Source of the DNA: Echinometra lucunter
Lineage: Eukaryota; Echinodermata; Echinoidea; Camarodonta; Echinometridae
Length of the DNA: 64,000 nt
Direction of reading: 5' to 3'
Assembly (NCBI GenBank): GCA_029962745.1
Contig: CM057162.1
Location: 9,426,408-9,490,407 of the forward strand
The notes beneath the pieces are model-generated. The model was not told the DNA's origin and made no database searches. It saw only the letters and a list, made by a program, of their open reading frames with translations. This document shows, piece after piece, positions 46,976-59,229 of the stretch (positions are counted from its first letter, which is position 1; each line of letters begins with the position of its first letter). A program made the translations under genes and the position numbers.

Positions 46976-48046
46976 GTCAAAAAGCAGGCATGATCCTAAA
47001 GATTTATAGTGCCATTAACTGAAAATAAAATAAATGTTCGCTTAACTATCTATTCTTCTGTTCGTGCAAAAATCAGACTTTAAAATCAAACTTTTAGATA
47101 TGAAATATTACGAATAGATTAGACATCTTTCCACACGTTATATCAATGGCGGACGCAATTTTCCGAGTGCATATTTAACACAGTATTTTCTCTTACCAGA
47201 ACGTACTACGGAAGTAGGCGAGAATAATTTGTCTTGTAATGCAATGTCTTTGGTCAAAACCTACCTATCACTCGATTTGCCTCAGAGGTCCGTAACATTA
47301 CTGATTAGGAAATATTTGAAAGATCAAATAACCCATTTAATGCTTATGGTCAAGTAAATGCTAAAGCTATAGCGCGAATAAAGGCAAATATTTGATTAAA
47401 ATGTTCCAAATATCTATTCAAAAAAAAATAATTTCTTCTCTTTCCAAAACTTTATTTCCTTCTCATCTGTACAGTCACGGTGTAAAATGAGGTATTCATA
47501 ATTATGTAACCATCAATGCGGTAAAGATAGAGTACAATAAAGTAAATATTCCAGAAAATAGAAGAAGGAAGAAACCCAGAAAGCAAAGCTTTCCATAATC
47601 ATGATGATAACTGAACATAAGTCACTGAAAAAAACATTATAAATATACGACCACCAAATTCCAATAATACTTTTGTATTGTTATCTCTTAAGTATTTTAT
47701 CTTCCTACCTTATCCTGTATTGTTGTCAGTTTATTTTTTCATAATTGTATTCTGTTTTTTTTTTGTTTTTTTTTTTATGGGAATTGAAATGAGTGCTAAG
47801 GAACATTATAATACGATTTTCCCATCTGCACAAGGAATTGAAAATAGCAAATAAAACTGGCATTGACACTCAGTGGCGTACCGTAGGCCAACGCAATGGG
47901 GGACATGGAGTGGAATAGTTCTCGAATGTCAAACAATAGATTTGAGCCTTATTCTGTCAGCCTTGCGAGGACAGGAGGAACAATAGCTGTCCTCTAGAGT
48001 AAAGCCATGTAAAGATGTGGGTTTGTGTGTGTGTGTGTGATATGTA

Positions 48047-48090
<44 letters not shown>

Positions 48091-49576
48091 TTGTGTGTGT
48101 GATATGTAACTCGCCCTTTACAAAATGTACAAGCTTGAAAGCAAAAGGTTTCAAGGGGTTTAATTATCTTTATTATTTCATAATAACTGATTTCATCATT
48201 ATACTTCTTTCTCAGTTTATACATGATTTGTATATAGCCTATTAAGCTACTGAAATATGAAGAAATATGAAGACTGAAGTGTTGATTTGTTTGATATTAA
48301 ATGTTGTTTTGTCAAACTGAAACATAATTCTTTGTGATGAAATCAGAATAAAGCATTATGGAAAAACAAAATATTGTTATTTATATCATGTTAATAATAA
48401 CGATAGTAATTTCGAAACAAGTTTTATGGTGTCTTCAGGGATGTGAAGTGTTTTTTAAGTTTGGGGAAAATGATTCATTTTGCTATATCTAAATTCTGTG
48501 AGCGAGCTAAGCGAGCAAGTCGAAAATTGCGACTAATTGTTTGCTATCCGAAACCACCCTGATTCTAAATACTACGAACGAGCGAGCGAGTGAGTGAGGA
48601 AACCTTCTCTATTTGATGGTACAAGTAGTAGCATGTGAGCATATGAAACATCCAAGTCATTTGTTCGGTCACATCCATTGCCCAATTCGTTTGCTGTTCA
48701 AGACTACTAACAGATTATTTAACGACCAAGCCCAGGGAGAGAGGAAAAATATACTTTCTTTCATTGTAGAAATGTTATTTCGTCATCAGTATGCACAACA
48801 GGCTTATAATATATCCAAATAATCTTTTCGATCACCTGTTTTTTTTAATATGAGTCCGTTTAGGTACCCCACTCACTGTGCGAAACAATTCTGCTTTTTT
48901 ACGAACGAGCAAAGTCAGCGACCCCCACCGACACACACACAAAAAAAAATGTATAGAAAAATATATGCGTGGATTCGTCTCAAAAAAGTACATTTTTTGA
49001 AAAAAAAAATTATAAACCACCTGGCTGCCCAAATATTTTATTTTGCTCTCTTGCTTCGGAAATAAGCTGATTGCCGTGCCCGAAATTATCTTCTTGCTAG
49101 TTTTTCTGAGCGAGAATAGCGAGCTAGCGAACTAAAAAAAAATCGGATTTGTTCCTTTCTATCTAGGCCGTTAGCTGCTGAGTATCTACTTTTAGATAAA
49201 CTTACCGCTCGATTTATTGGAGTCAAATCAAGATGTGCTTATATTATTATCATTATAGTGGAAGAAACTTATGACATAAGCTTGATATACAAGATGCAAA
49301 GTGATTTCAAAAGAATAGAGTTAACTTGGTAAGGCTACCCGTCACGGAAAAATGCATAACATGCGTTTAAGGAGATATTGATCCCTTACGGTACCTTTTA
49401 ATACTCCCCTGACATAGTAGTGGCGTTGGGGTCTGAATATGTGTTCGAACTACATACATGTATGTACAACATCAAGCGATCTCGTTATCACGCACGAGAA
49501 AGGACTTTGGAACTATTCTATCAGCAACATAACAAGTAGGGGAATGTAAGCCCAGGATAGCTTTCAGTACACTTAC

Positions 49577-49655
49577 CGGGCAGAGAACACACGATCATGC
49601 ACACCGTAAATGAAATGCAAAGCTGGTGTATCAACCGAGCAGCCATTTTGGTCAT
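49577..49655 (-). CDS. Exon 1: signal peptide of the Ig/death-fold receptor
   Basis: This exon encodes 26 residues plus the first base of codon 27, ending at a strong GTAAGT donor. It has a short basic start (MTKMAAR) followed by a hydrophobic run ending in CSLPG, a typical cleavable signal peptide, so the mature N terminus is extracellular. Two in-frame ATGs compete. The first (49653-49655) has a C at -3 and is weak. The second (49644-49646) has A at -3 and G at +4 and is probably the better start, which would shorten the protein by three residues. The join to exon 2 is phase 1, like every later join. About 250 bp upstream the sequence enters a block that is duplicated at the left edge of the window. 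The exon is too short to stand out as an open frame and was found by searching upstream of the Ig exon. Confidence 0.72.
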
Positions 49656-49902
49656 GCGATCGAATTAAGTAATGCCAAGCTTATGAAGTCGGTACAAAAA
49701 AACTTTATTTTATGGATAACCGACATACAATACGTTCATCATATGCGCCAAAAGCCGTTGCATTTTTCAAACGCACTGGAGCAAAACCAGACATATTTGA
49801 TTTTATCCAGAATGGATGCAAAGGGGAATTCAATGTATGCAGAATTGAAAGAAATTAATTCAAGTCCAAATTTTGAAAAGCTTTACCTAATATAGTCTAA
49901 GA
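49656..49902 (-). promoter_or_regulatory. Probable 5' untranslated/promoter-proximal region of the receptor
   Basis: The 247 bp between the start codon and the beginning of the block seen at the left window edge. By position it should hold the 5' untranslated region or core promoter. An AT-rich CTATATTA on the minus strand at about 49890 is a weak TATA candidate. No initiator could be assigned. Confidence 0.3.
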
Positions 49903-51548
49903 TTTGGCGCCAAAATTAACATCAATGTTCTTTATCAAGAGTCTACAAATTATTTTGGGTTGCTTGTAAAACACCCGTTCAGCCAGCGGAAAAACTGACT
50001 CCATGTTTGGAGTCATTTGACCCCAAACCAGTTTATTTGTCTAAAATGTTATCGCTCAAAAGAGCGATATGAGTGTGTTGGCTGATAGAAGGAACTGGAT
50101 TTTTTTTTCAGACGTGTGTACACACAAACTGATAGAATATCTATGCTTCTTCAGTATTGCAAAGAAGATTACCAGAACTTTAAAAAAATGAACTTATAGA
50201 TTTTAAAAATCAAATTTACGAAATCTATTAGTATGATCATCGATTATTCATCAATTATAACAGACCCACTTTTTATAACATCTTCCATATTTCTCTTCGC
50301 TTTATGGCAACGGGTCAAAAAAGTAGGCCTACCATGCCTACCAGTCAGTTGTCAACCGGTACGGTTTTATGATGATTCTTGGAAACATATATTGTGGAAA
50401 TGTATCACTTCAAACAAGACAGTGATTGTTGTTTGAAATAATACATTTAAAACGACCAGATGTTGGTTTCAGGCCCCTTTTTAAGGGGGGGGGGGGGCTA
50501 ATAATATTAAACAAAATTCTGAAAAATTATTTATAGTGCATTACTAATTGAAATTTCTAGTCTGTTTATGAATAATATATTGCAGATCATTTTGAGAAAA
50601 AAATGCAGTAAAATACATGATAAATGCAAATATAGATATAATGTCAATTCAGTTTAAAAATGCCCTCTACGATATCTACATTGCACAGTTATTTGCTGGA
50701 ACTAGTATTTAAGTTAGATATAAAGTTAGATCAAAGAGTGTGAGGAGAAAGAAATACTTGATCCATATATGCGCCCAAAGCGAGGAGATAGCGTTGGAGA
50801 ATGGGGAAGATACCCCTGGGACTTCTTGAAAAAAAAGAAGAAAACATGAGAATAAATCAAAGGAAGCAGGCCTATAACAAGCTTTGCTCGAAAAAAAAAA
50901 AGTTGACAGAAGACCTCTCTTTGCCTGATGCGAGGAGATGGGGTTGGAGGATGGGACAACTGAATCCCCTCCTTATAATCATTGCGAAGGAAGGGTAGAT
51001 TCATCAATGAGAAGCCCCGCTTGATGTATATTGTTGTTCAAAATCTCATTTCTACATCTCTTCTAAGAGGATTTCTAAACGGATGAGGAGATGTTTGTTA
51101 GTTGGTGATGAACCTATTCACACAGGATTAGCACTTTGATTTATTTTAAGGTAATGCAAAGACATTTCCAAAATTTTTAAGGTCGGTTGATAGGAAGAAG
51201 ACATAAGTCTACTTTCAACTTCTCGAATACTTTGTAATTCTATGATGAAGCTGTAGATCATAATTTTCCTCGGATTTATTCATTCATGAAAGGAAAATGA
51301 TGAAAATAGTATGATTTCTAGCGAGTTTCTTGTCATTCTTGTTTGTGAGGTATTTTATGTACTAGTTTTTGCTGCAAACTATTTCATTTTTAATTATTAT
51401 CATGAATAGTGTTCAATGCATTGTGACTGAAGGCTGGGGATGGTCGCAAACAAACTTAATTTGCAAGGCAATATAATATGAGCAAAACATTATTGGGGAA
51501 AAGGAAGAACGAGGAGGGGGCAAATACTGAAAAGCCGAATTATTTATT

Positions 51549-51838
51549 TTAAAAAAACAGACTAAAAACCTATCTTTTCACCCTGTAATTTTCTTGATTT
51601 TTGTTGATAAGTATATTGTAAGTTGTAGTTTTCACCCCCTCCAGTAGTTAATTTTATTATATCATAACTTTATATTTGCATTGTATTTATATGTATGTTT
51701 TTTTTTCATGTTTGTATTGATTTAATTACGTTCAAGCGCTTCGAAACAATCTGTATTAAGCGCTTTATAAATGTTATCTATTATTATCATTGTTATTATT
51801 ATTATTATCATTATTATTACTATTATTACTGTTACTAT
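51549..51838 (+). mobile_element. L2-like retrotransposon tail inserted in copy 2
   Basis: Begins in the last codons of a reverse transcriptase (RLKTYLFTL and stop; compare TRLKTYL at the end of the large element), then a 3' region with AAGCGCTTTATAAATG and an ATT-type tail to about 51838. The corresponding point in copy 1 (about 1955) has no insert, giving a precise empty site. Confidence 0.82.
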
Positions 51839-53088
51839 TAATGCTTCGAAATATAAGGATAACGTGAAGAGTTAGATGCTTCCCATTCCATAATGCTTCG
51901 AAAATTGATCTGAGTTAAATGAAGTCGAACATGCCAATTCGTGCAGCAGACAACTATGTTTTATTTAGATGGTAGACAGTGTTTCAAATTTATTAGAAAT
52001 AAAACCCATATTTGCTCCAAACTGTGCATTTTCTGCATTGTTTGTTTTATACAAAAATCATCTACCTTCCTATAAATAGATGAGGATTTTCAATCCCTAA
52101 TGTGGTAAAATATATTTTCAAAAAATTAAAGTTTAAAAAGTCATAGCCCCCTTCCCATCCCCTGTTAAAAAATGCTTTAGAAGTGAATTTATGCCCATTT
52201 TAAAATTTGGAAACAACGTCTATGGTATTATACATTTCATTACCTTTCCAAAGAGTTATGTTTCCAAACATTATTGCAAAGTTGCAATTTAAACCACTTT
52301 TTTGACCGGTTGACAAGGGACCATATTCTGCAATTTCAGCTGAAAACAACAATTACTGTGCCTTGAACATGTTGAATTTGATTAATAAACCGATACGTAC
52401 TCATCCCGTGGCCTTGATCTTTCAAATTATAATCTAGTATACATTGATGTGGAAAGCATTCTAGAAAATGTCACAAAACCTTCGTCAAATGAATTTAACA
52501 CTGTAAAAACCTTGGTCTGTTGCTTTATGACTTCAGATCACCAACCAAAAGTGTAAAGGCCTTTTTTACACATACAACTTTTTGAATTGTTATTTATTTG
52601 AAGTACACCAATAATGTACTTTGGCACACAAAGCAATGAAGTAACTTTAATTAAGTTACAAGTTTAGATCAGTGTAGATCAGGACTTTTGATTCGCTAAT
52701 GCCATGTCTTGGATTTAGACATTTAAGTTGATAATGATGTTTGATTACACTCTTTTCTTTGTGTGTGCGGGGGGGGGAGGGGGGGGGGGGGAGGGGGGGT
52801 ATGGTTGGGAAATCTTTCACCATGACATGTAATATCCAAGGTTTTGTACATACAAGGCTAGCTAGTGTCTAGCACAAAACGAAACCAGACTGAGGCATCT
52901 GAAAGAACTTATTGTGTGTCTTTACAATTGAAAACATATCGTGCATGTCTGAATTGAAAAGATGCCAGGTTGCCAAAAGGTACGTGCACAGAGTTAGTAC
53001 AAAGTTCATTTTGTTTACAAGCACGATCAGACCGAGTGGGCAGGAAAACTCCAGCTCAGTCAACATCCTATACGCATGTCACTCTTAT

Positions 53089-53819
53089 GGGCAATTCCAG
53101 GATGACTGGCGTTGTAGTTTTGTAAATGACACTTGCTTCGGCTTTTAATTACTATAGATAAATAAGTTGATAATAGGGAAGAAACACATCGACAGTTTTT
53201 ATCTCAAACTGCATTTCTTATCACACAGCAAGCGAAAATGTGTCGGTAACTGATGTTACGCAAAAAGGGCATGAAAAATGATGGTGTAGAATCAAATTCA
53301 TATATCTCATGTCTCAGACTTGTAAGGATTAAGTAATTCATTTGACATTACACCTAGGTTCCAAGGAAGAGATGTGCAAAATAATGAGCAATTTGAATAA
53401 TTTGTTTTAGTGCCATGAAAAAAATTTACTGAAGACATGTTGGTAACTGACGTTACACTTAATTCAACGTAGATTTTGAACATTTCCATAAGTGTTTCAC
53501 TCATTAACTACCTAAAATCTGTTAAAGTATTCCATTAAAATCAATTAGATGAGAAAAAAAATTGAGAAAAATGACTAAATATAAGAATAAGAGGCATTTA
53601 AACCCCTTTTTTTCCTGACCATAGTCCCATATTTGCAAATTTTTGTTTGTTTATGTTATTCTCTGTAAGAAGGTCGAATCGCAGATTTTTTTTTTCTTAA
53701 ATGTTTATTTTTAACAAAAAGAAGACCCTGTAGTAATTTTAGATTTTTATTTGGAACTAACAGGGCACAGTGCGATTTCAAATGTTGAACTCTGTGCCCC
53801 AAATGTTGTGGAACTGCCC
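53089..53819. mobile_element. 731-bp inverted-repeat element with TTAT duplication
   Basis: Termini GGGCAATTCCA and, inverted, GGGCAGTTCCA. TTAT at 53085-53088 and 53820-53823. Copy 1 reads straight through at about 3200-3210, so the empty site is known. Inside, GGTAACTGATGTTACG-like palindromic motifs recur. There is no transposase. Confidence 0.8.
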
Positions 53820-54599
53820 TTATATATTACTCACACAGTGGCCTAGCAGCCAAACCGGAATGACATTGTGTCATCTGTTGTCGATCTGACTGGTGTGACT
53901 GGGTTCTTGGCCTCCCACTCTAGAATCAGTTTAATTGTTATGTAGATAAATACTATTCAAAGAAGCCATCTGAGCGCGTCGGATAATGTAAAGATGTAAA
54001 GGAAATGTTTGTTTTTTGTTTTTTTTCAAAAGCATGTAAACATGAACGGATCGCTGATTCTCTCTGCGCTGAAAAAAAAAGAAATCCAGAATTATGGAAC
54101 TATCATAATGGACTCCTACTCTTGCGCGGTACTTGTTGATTTTCTTCTACTTGGTGGTTAATCATGTTAATGTTTGGTTGAAAGCTATAAATTTATCATA
54201 TCATGGCACCTCATCCAGCTTTTAATCACGGCGGCCTGTTTTGCTCTTATCTTTGCTCTTTCTTGCTCTTTACCTATGTTGTCCTCAAAACGCACAAATT
54301 ACGTGTGTGACTGCGAGACTAGTCATACATCCGCTCTAAGTCGTAAAATTTTGAATTACTGAAGGGCGCAAGTCAAAATAGTCCGCTCTATTTTAGCGCT
54401 GCTTTTACGAGCACCTGCAGGAGCGGACTAGTAGTGGACCAAAGAATTGCTGATAGGTGCAGCACCAAAGTCTGCCCTGAAATTTCCCCATCGATCAAAA
54501 TTCACGGGATTTCAGGGCCCCGTGAATTTTCTAAGTGTTATATTGACTCACTTTCTTTGCCTTGTACTACTTGTAGTTGTGCATACTTTGATAATTATA

Positions 54600-54704
54600 A
54601 AAGAGCACTCTCGTTGATATAATGATTGTGAACAAGTTTGTGTTTACTACAGACTTGAGGATTTTTTGCTGTTATATATTGTTCTTTTTCACATAATTAG
54701 TATA

Positions 54705-54745
<41 letters not shown>

Positions 54746-54860
54746 CATCATTATCATCATCATCATCATTATACTTGCATGACTATTCGAAGAAAATATT
54801 GATGTATATGTCAGTGAATAAGATATAAATACATCGAATATCGCGCGCAAAACAGTGAGC
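54600..54860. repeat. Copy-2-specific insert with TTA/TCA microsatellite
   Basis: Interrupts the match with copy 1 at about 3973. The core is a run of TTA then TCA units (54709-54772). This could be another retrotransposon tail, but no coding remnant is visible. Confidence 0.55.
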
Positions 54861-56255
54861 TCCTCTGCTCTAACTATAAGATGAAACCATCAGTTACACA
54901 GCACATCCGCGTATATCATTACTATGACTGCAAGGAATCAAGCGGTAAGTTGACCTTAAAAAGTTGAATTTTCAGGAAATAATAGCCTGTGATCAATATA
55001 ACATACTTACACTAAAAGAACAAAGATGCCGATAATTAAAGAACATCACTCAAATCTTGAAAATATAGTAACAACACCAAAACCTGTTCTCAGTATTTTA
55101 AAAAGTCTTATATTTTTCTCGTTCGCTCAAAAAATCTAGAAACAGAATGAATTCGGGCAGCAAGCATCCTTATTCCAGCAGCGAGATGCCTAAATATCAT
55201 ATATGGGCAGCTAGGCTTCCGACTACCCTCGATTTCTACGGGAAGATGTACATCATATCATCTAGTGTTTTGTGGTGACGAATCTACGTTTAAAAGCTAT
55301 TCATTTTTTGTCGGTCACTCGATTCGCTCGCTCGTAGAAACAGAATGGTTTCGGACAGCAAACAAGGTGCCCAAATAGAGTCATATTCGGCAGAATAGGT
55401 GATCGAGATCTTATCGGTGTATAGTGTATTTTGAAAGCCAAATAAAACTTCTACCCCGAAAAAGAGTTCCCCCGCTGGCTGCGCAGGCTCATATAATATT
55501 GAGTGAGATACAGGATGGTTTCAGAGAGCAAACAAATTCGGCAAGCGAGGTGACAAGATATAATTGAGATATCTTAAAGGCCCGCGGTGCATTTTGTTGA
55601 CGAATTATCACTAAACATGAAAAGGAGTATATAAATTCCCTCTCTCTCTGCGCTCGCTTGTATAATATTTATATACAGTATGGTTTTGGAAATCAAACCA
55701 ATTCGGCAAGTGAGGTGACCAAGCATAATAGGCGCTCGCTCGTATTATACATCAAATCATGGCATGTAGGCGCTCTCTCGAATTATATACAAGACCGGGT
55801 GTTTGAAAGCAAACGAATTCGGCAAGCGAAGTGACCAGATATATAATTTTGATATCTCAAAGGCCTATAGTATAGTTTGATAACGAATTATCACTTCTGC
55901 CATGAAAAAGAATGTATAGTTTTCCTCGCTCGCTACACATTTGGCAGAGAGGTGACCAAATATCGTCATTTCTTATAGGCGTATATTTTGACGGCAAAGT
56001 AAAAATTATTTCAAAAGTGGTAATTTAGTCTCACTCTCAAAATTAAAAAAAAATATATTAAGGTAACCTAGCAAGAAGTGTCCTTTCCCCAAGTTAAAAA
56101 AAAAAAAAACAACACGCTGACCTCGACCGCAAGGGACTCCGCTTTGCATCAGTGATGTACGCCTAAATCAATTTTTTTTCTGGGTGTGTGCTTCAGCCTC
56201 CCCCCCCCCCCTTCAGAAAAGCTTCCTACTTCTATGGACTAAGGTGGGTTCTAGG

Positions 56256-56475
56256 ACTACTCCCCCGGAGGACAAGTCCCCCGGGGACAACTCCCACCTG
56301 GCAACTCCCCCGGAGGACAGCTCCCCCGGAGGGCAACTCCCCCGGAGGACGACTCCCCCGCCGGACGGGTCCCCTGGAGGACATCTCCCCCGGAGGACAA
56401 CTCCCCCGAAGACAACTCCCCCGGTGGACGACTCCCCCGGAGGATAACTCCCCCAAAGACAACTCCCCCGGAGGA
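56256..56475. repeat. 15-16-bp minisatellite, left foldback arm
   Basis: About 14 units of AACTCCCCCGGAGGAC with variants. The reverse-oriented match is 60425-60645. High GC compared with surroundings. Repetitive Gly/Pro/Ser frames over it are artefacts. Confidence 0.92.
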
Positions 56476-57660
56476 TAACCCCCCCCCCCCCCCCAGGACG
56501 ACTCCTCCGGAACACAACTCCCCGGGGGATGACTTCCATCACACAACTCCCCCGGAGGCCACCCCCCCCCCCCCCTCTTTAAGGATAGAATTACGCATGA
56601 AATTTGTTTTTATGACAACGTCTTGCTCGTGAGGAACTGTAAAATAAATTTTTCCTTTTTATAAATCAAACTTAAGTAATTAATCCAGTATTTTTTGTTT
56701 TTATTAAAACTCTCCCGGAGGAGAACAGCTCCTCGGGGATGACATGGGGATGGGCGAGGGGTAAAGGGTTGCTATTCGTTTAATAAGGTATTAGGTCATT
56801 TGTCGCTCTAATTGCTAACTTTAAAAAAAAAACCCACCCTTTTGCTCCCATTTTTGCGCCAAAGTACACATTCAAGAAAATAAAAACTCTAGTAATGGGT
56901 ACGCTTTTCCGCCCAAGGGTGTTGGGTTTGACAGCTTCAGCGGCACACTCCCATCGGAACCAAATCTGATCATGAGAAGAGAGAAAAGAAAGGAATAAAA
57001 TGAAGAAAGGAAAGTGAGGAACCTAAGTAGGAAGCTACAAAAGTAGAGAATGGTGTATCTAGTCGTAGTCTTCACGAAAAGGGTGAGATGGCCCACAATC
57101 AAGCTTAAGAATAGAAGTCACTTCGCTCGATCAGCAGCCGTGATTGGGTCCCGTTCCCTTTTTTAAATCTAAATGCACAATTTTCAGGCAAGATATCATA
57201 TAAAAATCTTACTTTTTAGGGGAGCGGTCGACCCTTCCCCCCCCCCCCCCCCCCCGAGATCTGGTATCCGCCCCTTTGTTAAACTCACTGACTATAAATG
57301 AAAAGAAAACCATAACGGAATTTTATATTAAAAGCATGTTTATTTCATGTTTGTTAAAGGACTTGTGCTTCTACGTATTTAGCGTCCATCGAGCATGTGC
57401 GAGTATCATTCTTTGCGCTAAAACCACATGAAAATATTAATAATAAAGTACCTCATTCAAGAGCAGAAGATAAACAAAAATGAAAAGTCATCGTTAGATT
57501 CTTATGATTTGACAAGTTTGGACACATATTGAGCTTTGATATCTAAATTCGCTGATGAAATTAATCATTTTTCTTACTTAGGATATCTGCATTCAGCTGA
57601 CCTGAAACCTAGAGGTTTTATGTATTTGTTCTTCTTATTTTTTTCTTTTTTATATAGAGC

Positions 57661-59229
57661 CTAACAGTGCCTAAAGAAATCTATCAGTCATAAAGCTTGG
57701 AGAAAACATTAGTTTACTCATTGAAAATTCCAGTCTATGTTTGTCAGATAACATTTGATTCCATAATGTTTGCGTACAAAAATAAACAATCATCAAACTT
57801 GATATGACCATTGCAACTATGTTTCAATTGGTGAAACTTTGGCTTACTAATAAAACATATTAACAAATGTGTTTTATACAATATCAGTTGTATTAGTTTG
57901 AGAATGGAAAACAATAATCACACAAAACAAACATACATTAACAAAACAAACATACATAAGAGTGGGTGTAAAAGTTTGAAAAAAATTCCTAAGAGACACA
58001 ATGTCGTTTTTAAGTATTTATTTTCTTTAAAAAAAAAACCGTTAACAAAACAAATGAAATCATTTCAAACATTATGTCAGAGATACCAGTATTTATGTAA
58101 CGCTATCATCATCATTGAATGTAATATCATTATAGAAGAACTGTTTTATACTTATCTAAAACAAATAGACATTCCACACCTGGACGATTTTTTTGGGGGG
58201 TGTGTGTGTGTGTGTGTGTGGTGTGTGTGTGGAGGCCTTAATTCAACCTTTATTATCCTCTATATTTTTCTAAATACAATATATCTTTTAGTTTCAACTT
58301 TTCTACAGTTTTCTACTATGGCACGTCCTTCAAAGAAAGAATTGTGTTTTTCTTCTGATTGTTAACTAGTGCATTGTGAGTATTTGAGCCAGGCACTCTA
58401 TTTTACCTAAAGCCGAGATATGGGTGAAAAGCTTATTAAAAAGGATGGAAAGGATGAAACAGGGTAGAAGAAATCTGAAGAAATGGAATGGGTGAGAATT
58501 CAAAGTGTAATTCTTTTCTTGCTGATTGGCACAAAATGATAAGATGACCGACTTGATATTTTCCCCCTACTTACCAGTTATCATGATGATCACTGCAGTC
58601 ATCATTTTCCCATTCGCGTTTCCATCCTAGGTCAGCGTGCTTATTTTCTTTGATTTTTACAGCAGCTCTCTCCTGATCACCTTCGTTGTCATGTAATTCT
58701 CCTCCTCATCATCAGCTCATCACAGTCAGTTTCAAACAATAGCCGCAATTATAGTTGAATTGTAGCTGTTTAAATTACTAAAGGCACACACCCCTCAATA
58801 ATATTTTTCATTTTTTTCAGATTTTAACAAAATAAATTAACATTTGAAATTATTCCTCATATAGCTTTTCCCTAACACATATAACTAACAAAAACAAATA
58901 TCAACGAAATTATGAAATTAGTTATTAAGATAGTTACTGAGACAACAAACAATACAGGAGGCGTTCACAAAGTGCCCATGCAGTGTAGTCTTTAGTGGTG
59001 TAGATACAGAGGCTTCAGTATCGTGCGGGCTATGTGTGTGTTGTGTGTGTGGGGGGGGGGGATAGGTGATGACCCGCCACATTTCGAAGTTTGGAAGTTG
59101 GTGTAGTATAAACGCGTATACAAAAATGCATCTAGGGGGCAATCCCCCTCCCCCAAATGAGAACCTTTAAGATTATGGCATTATGTTCGAAGGGTTGGGC
59201 CTAGATGATTACATTAGAAGACGAGTGAT
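57661..59229. other. Foldback centre, non-coding
   Basis: AT-rich with a TG run near 58199-58232 and a G run near 59050. No transposase, replication or polymerase motif was found. Confidence 0.5.

Larger units (their letters stand above)
41369..49576 (-). other. Intron 1 (8.2 kb), repeats only
   Basis: No coding sequence recognised. It contains a dispersed-repeat cluster with CGCTCGCTCG motifs (about 41930-43460 and 48480-49200), a 189-bp tandem duplication (42649-43022), poly-C/poly-A/TA tracts (43661-43750), an AAAT-rich stretch (43860-43980), a pair of direct repeats near 46.5 and 46.8 kb and TG/TA microsatellites near 48.0 kb. CAGTGGCGTACCGTAGG at 47872 resembles one terminus of a hAT-like element without a partner. 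44280-46490 and 46980-47870 show nothing recognisable. Confidence 0.6.
11507..49655 (-). other. Gene model: Ig-domain receptor with eight intracellular death-fold modules (13 exons)
   Basis: Whole-gene entry for the exons listed separately. Seen: 13 open segments on the minus strand, each bounded by AG and GT, each joining the next in phase 1, giving 1107 residues with one start and one stop. Order: signal peptide (1-26), V-like Ig (27-137), C-like Ig (138-266), transmembrane segment (267-293), linker (294-306), death-fold-like modules at 307-386, 387-482, 483-572, 573-649, 650-718, 719-811, 812-894 and about 895-995, then an acidic tail. Known: death-fold domains assemble homotypically in apoptosis and NF-kB type signalling, and such genes are expanded in sea urchin and lancelet. 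Inferred: a cell-surface sensor. Uncertain: further exons could hide in the 8.2-kb first and 14-kb tenth introns, and no transcript confirms the joins. No clear TATA box or poly(A) signal was identified. Confidence 0.8.
49903..56025. repeat. Duplicated intergenic block, copy 2 (5' part)
   Basis: Counterpart of 1-5147. Copy-2-only segments are 50183-51078 (about 0.9 kb, nothing recognised), about 51549-51838 (L2 tail), 53089-53819 (inverted-repeat element) and about 54600-54860 (TTA-repeat-bearing insert). Copy 2 lacks the 516-1700 segment. No protein gene is seen. Confidence 0.9.

Noticed and set aside
56184..56546. Proline/glycine-rich proteins on both strands of the foldback arms
   Set aside because: They are generated by the 15-16-bp minisatellite and mirrored in the other arm.
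57898..58365. A 155-codon frame in the foldback centre
   Set aside because: It crosses a TG microsatellite (Cys-Val run), is low complexity and has no domain resemblance.
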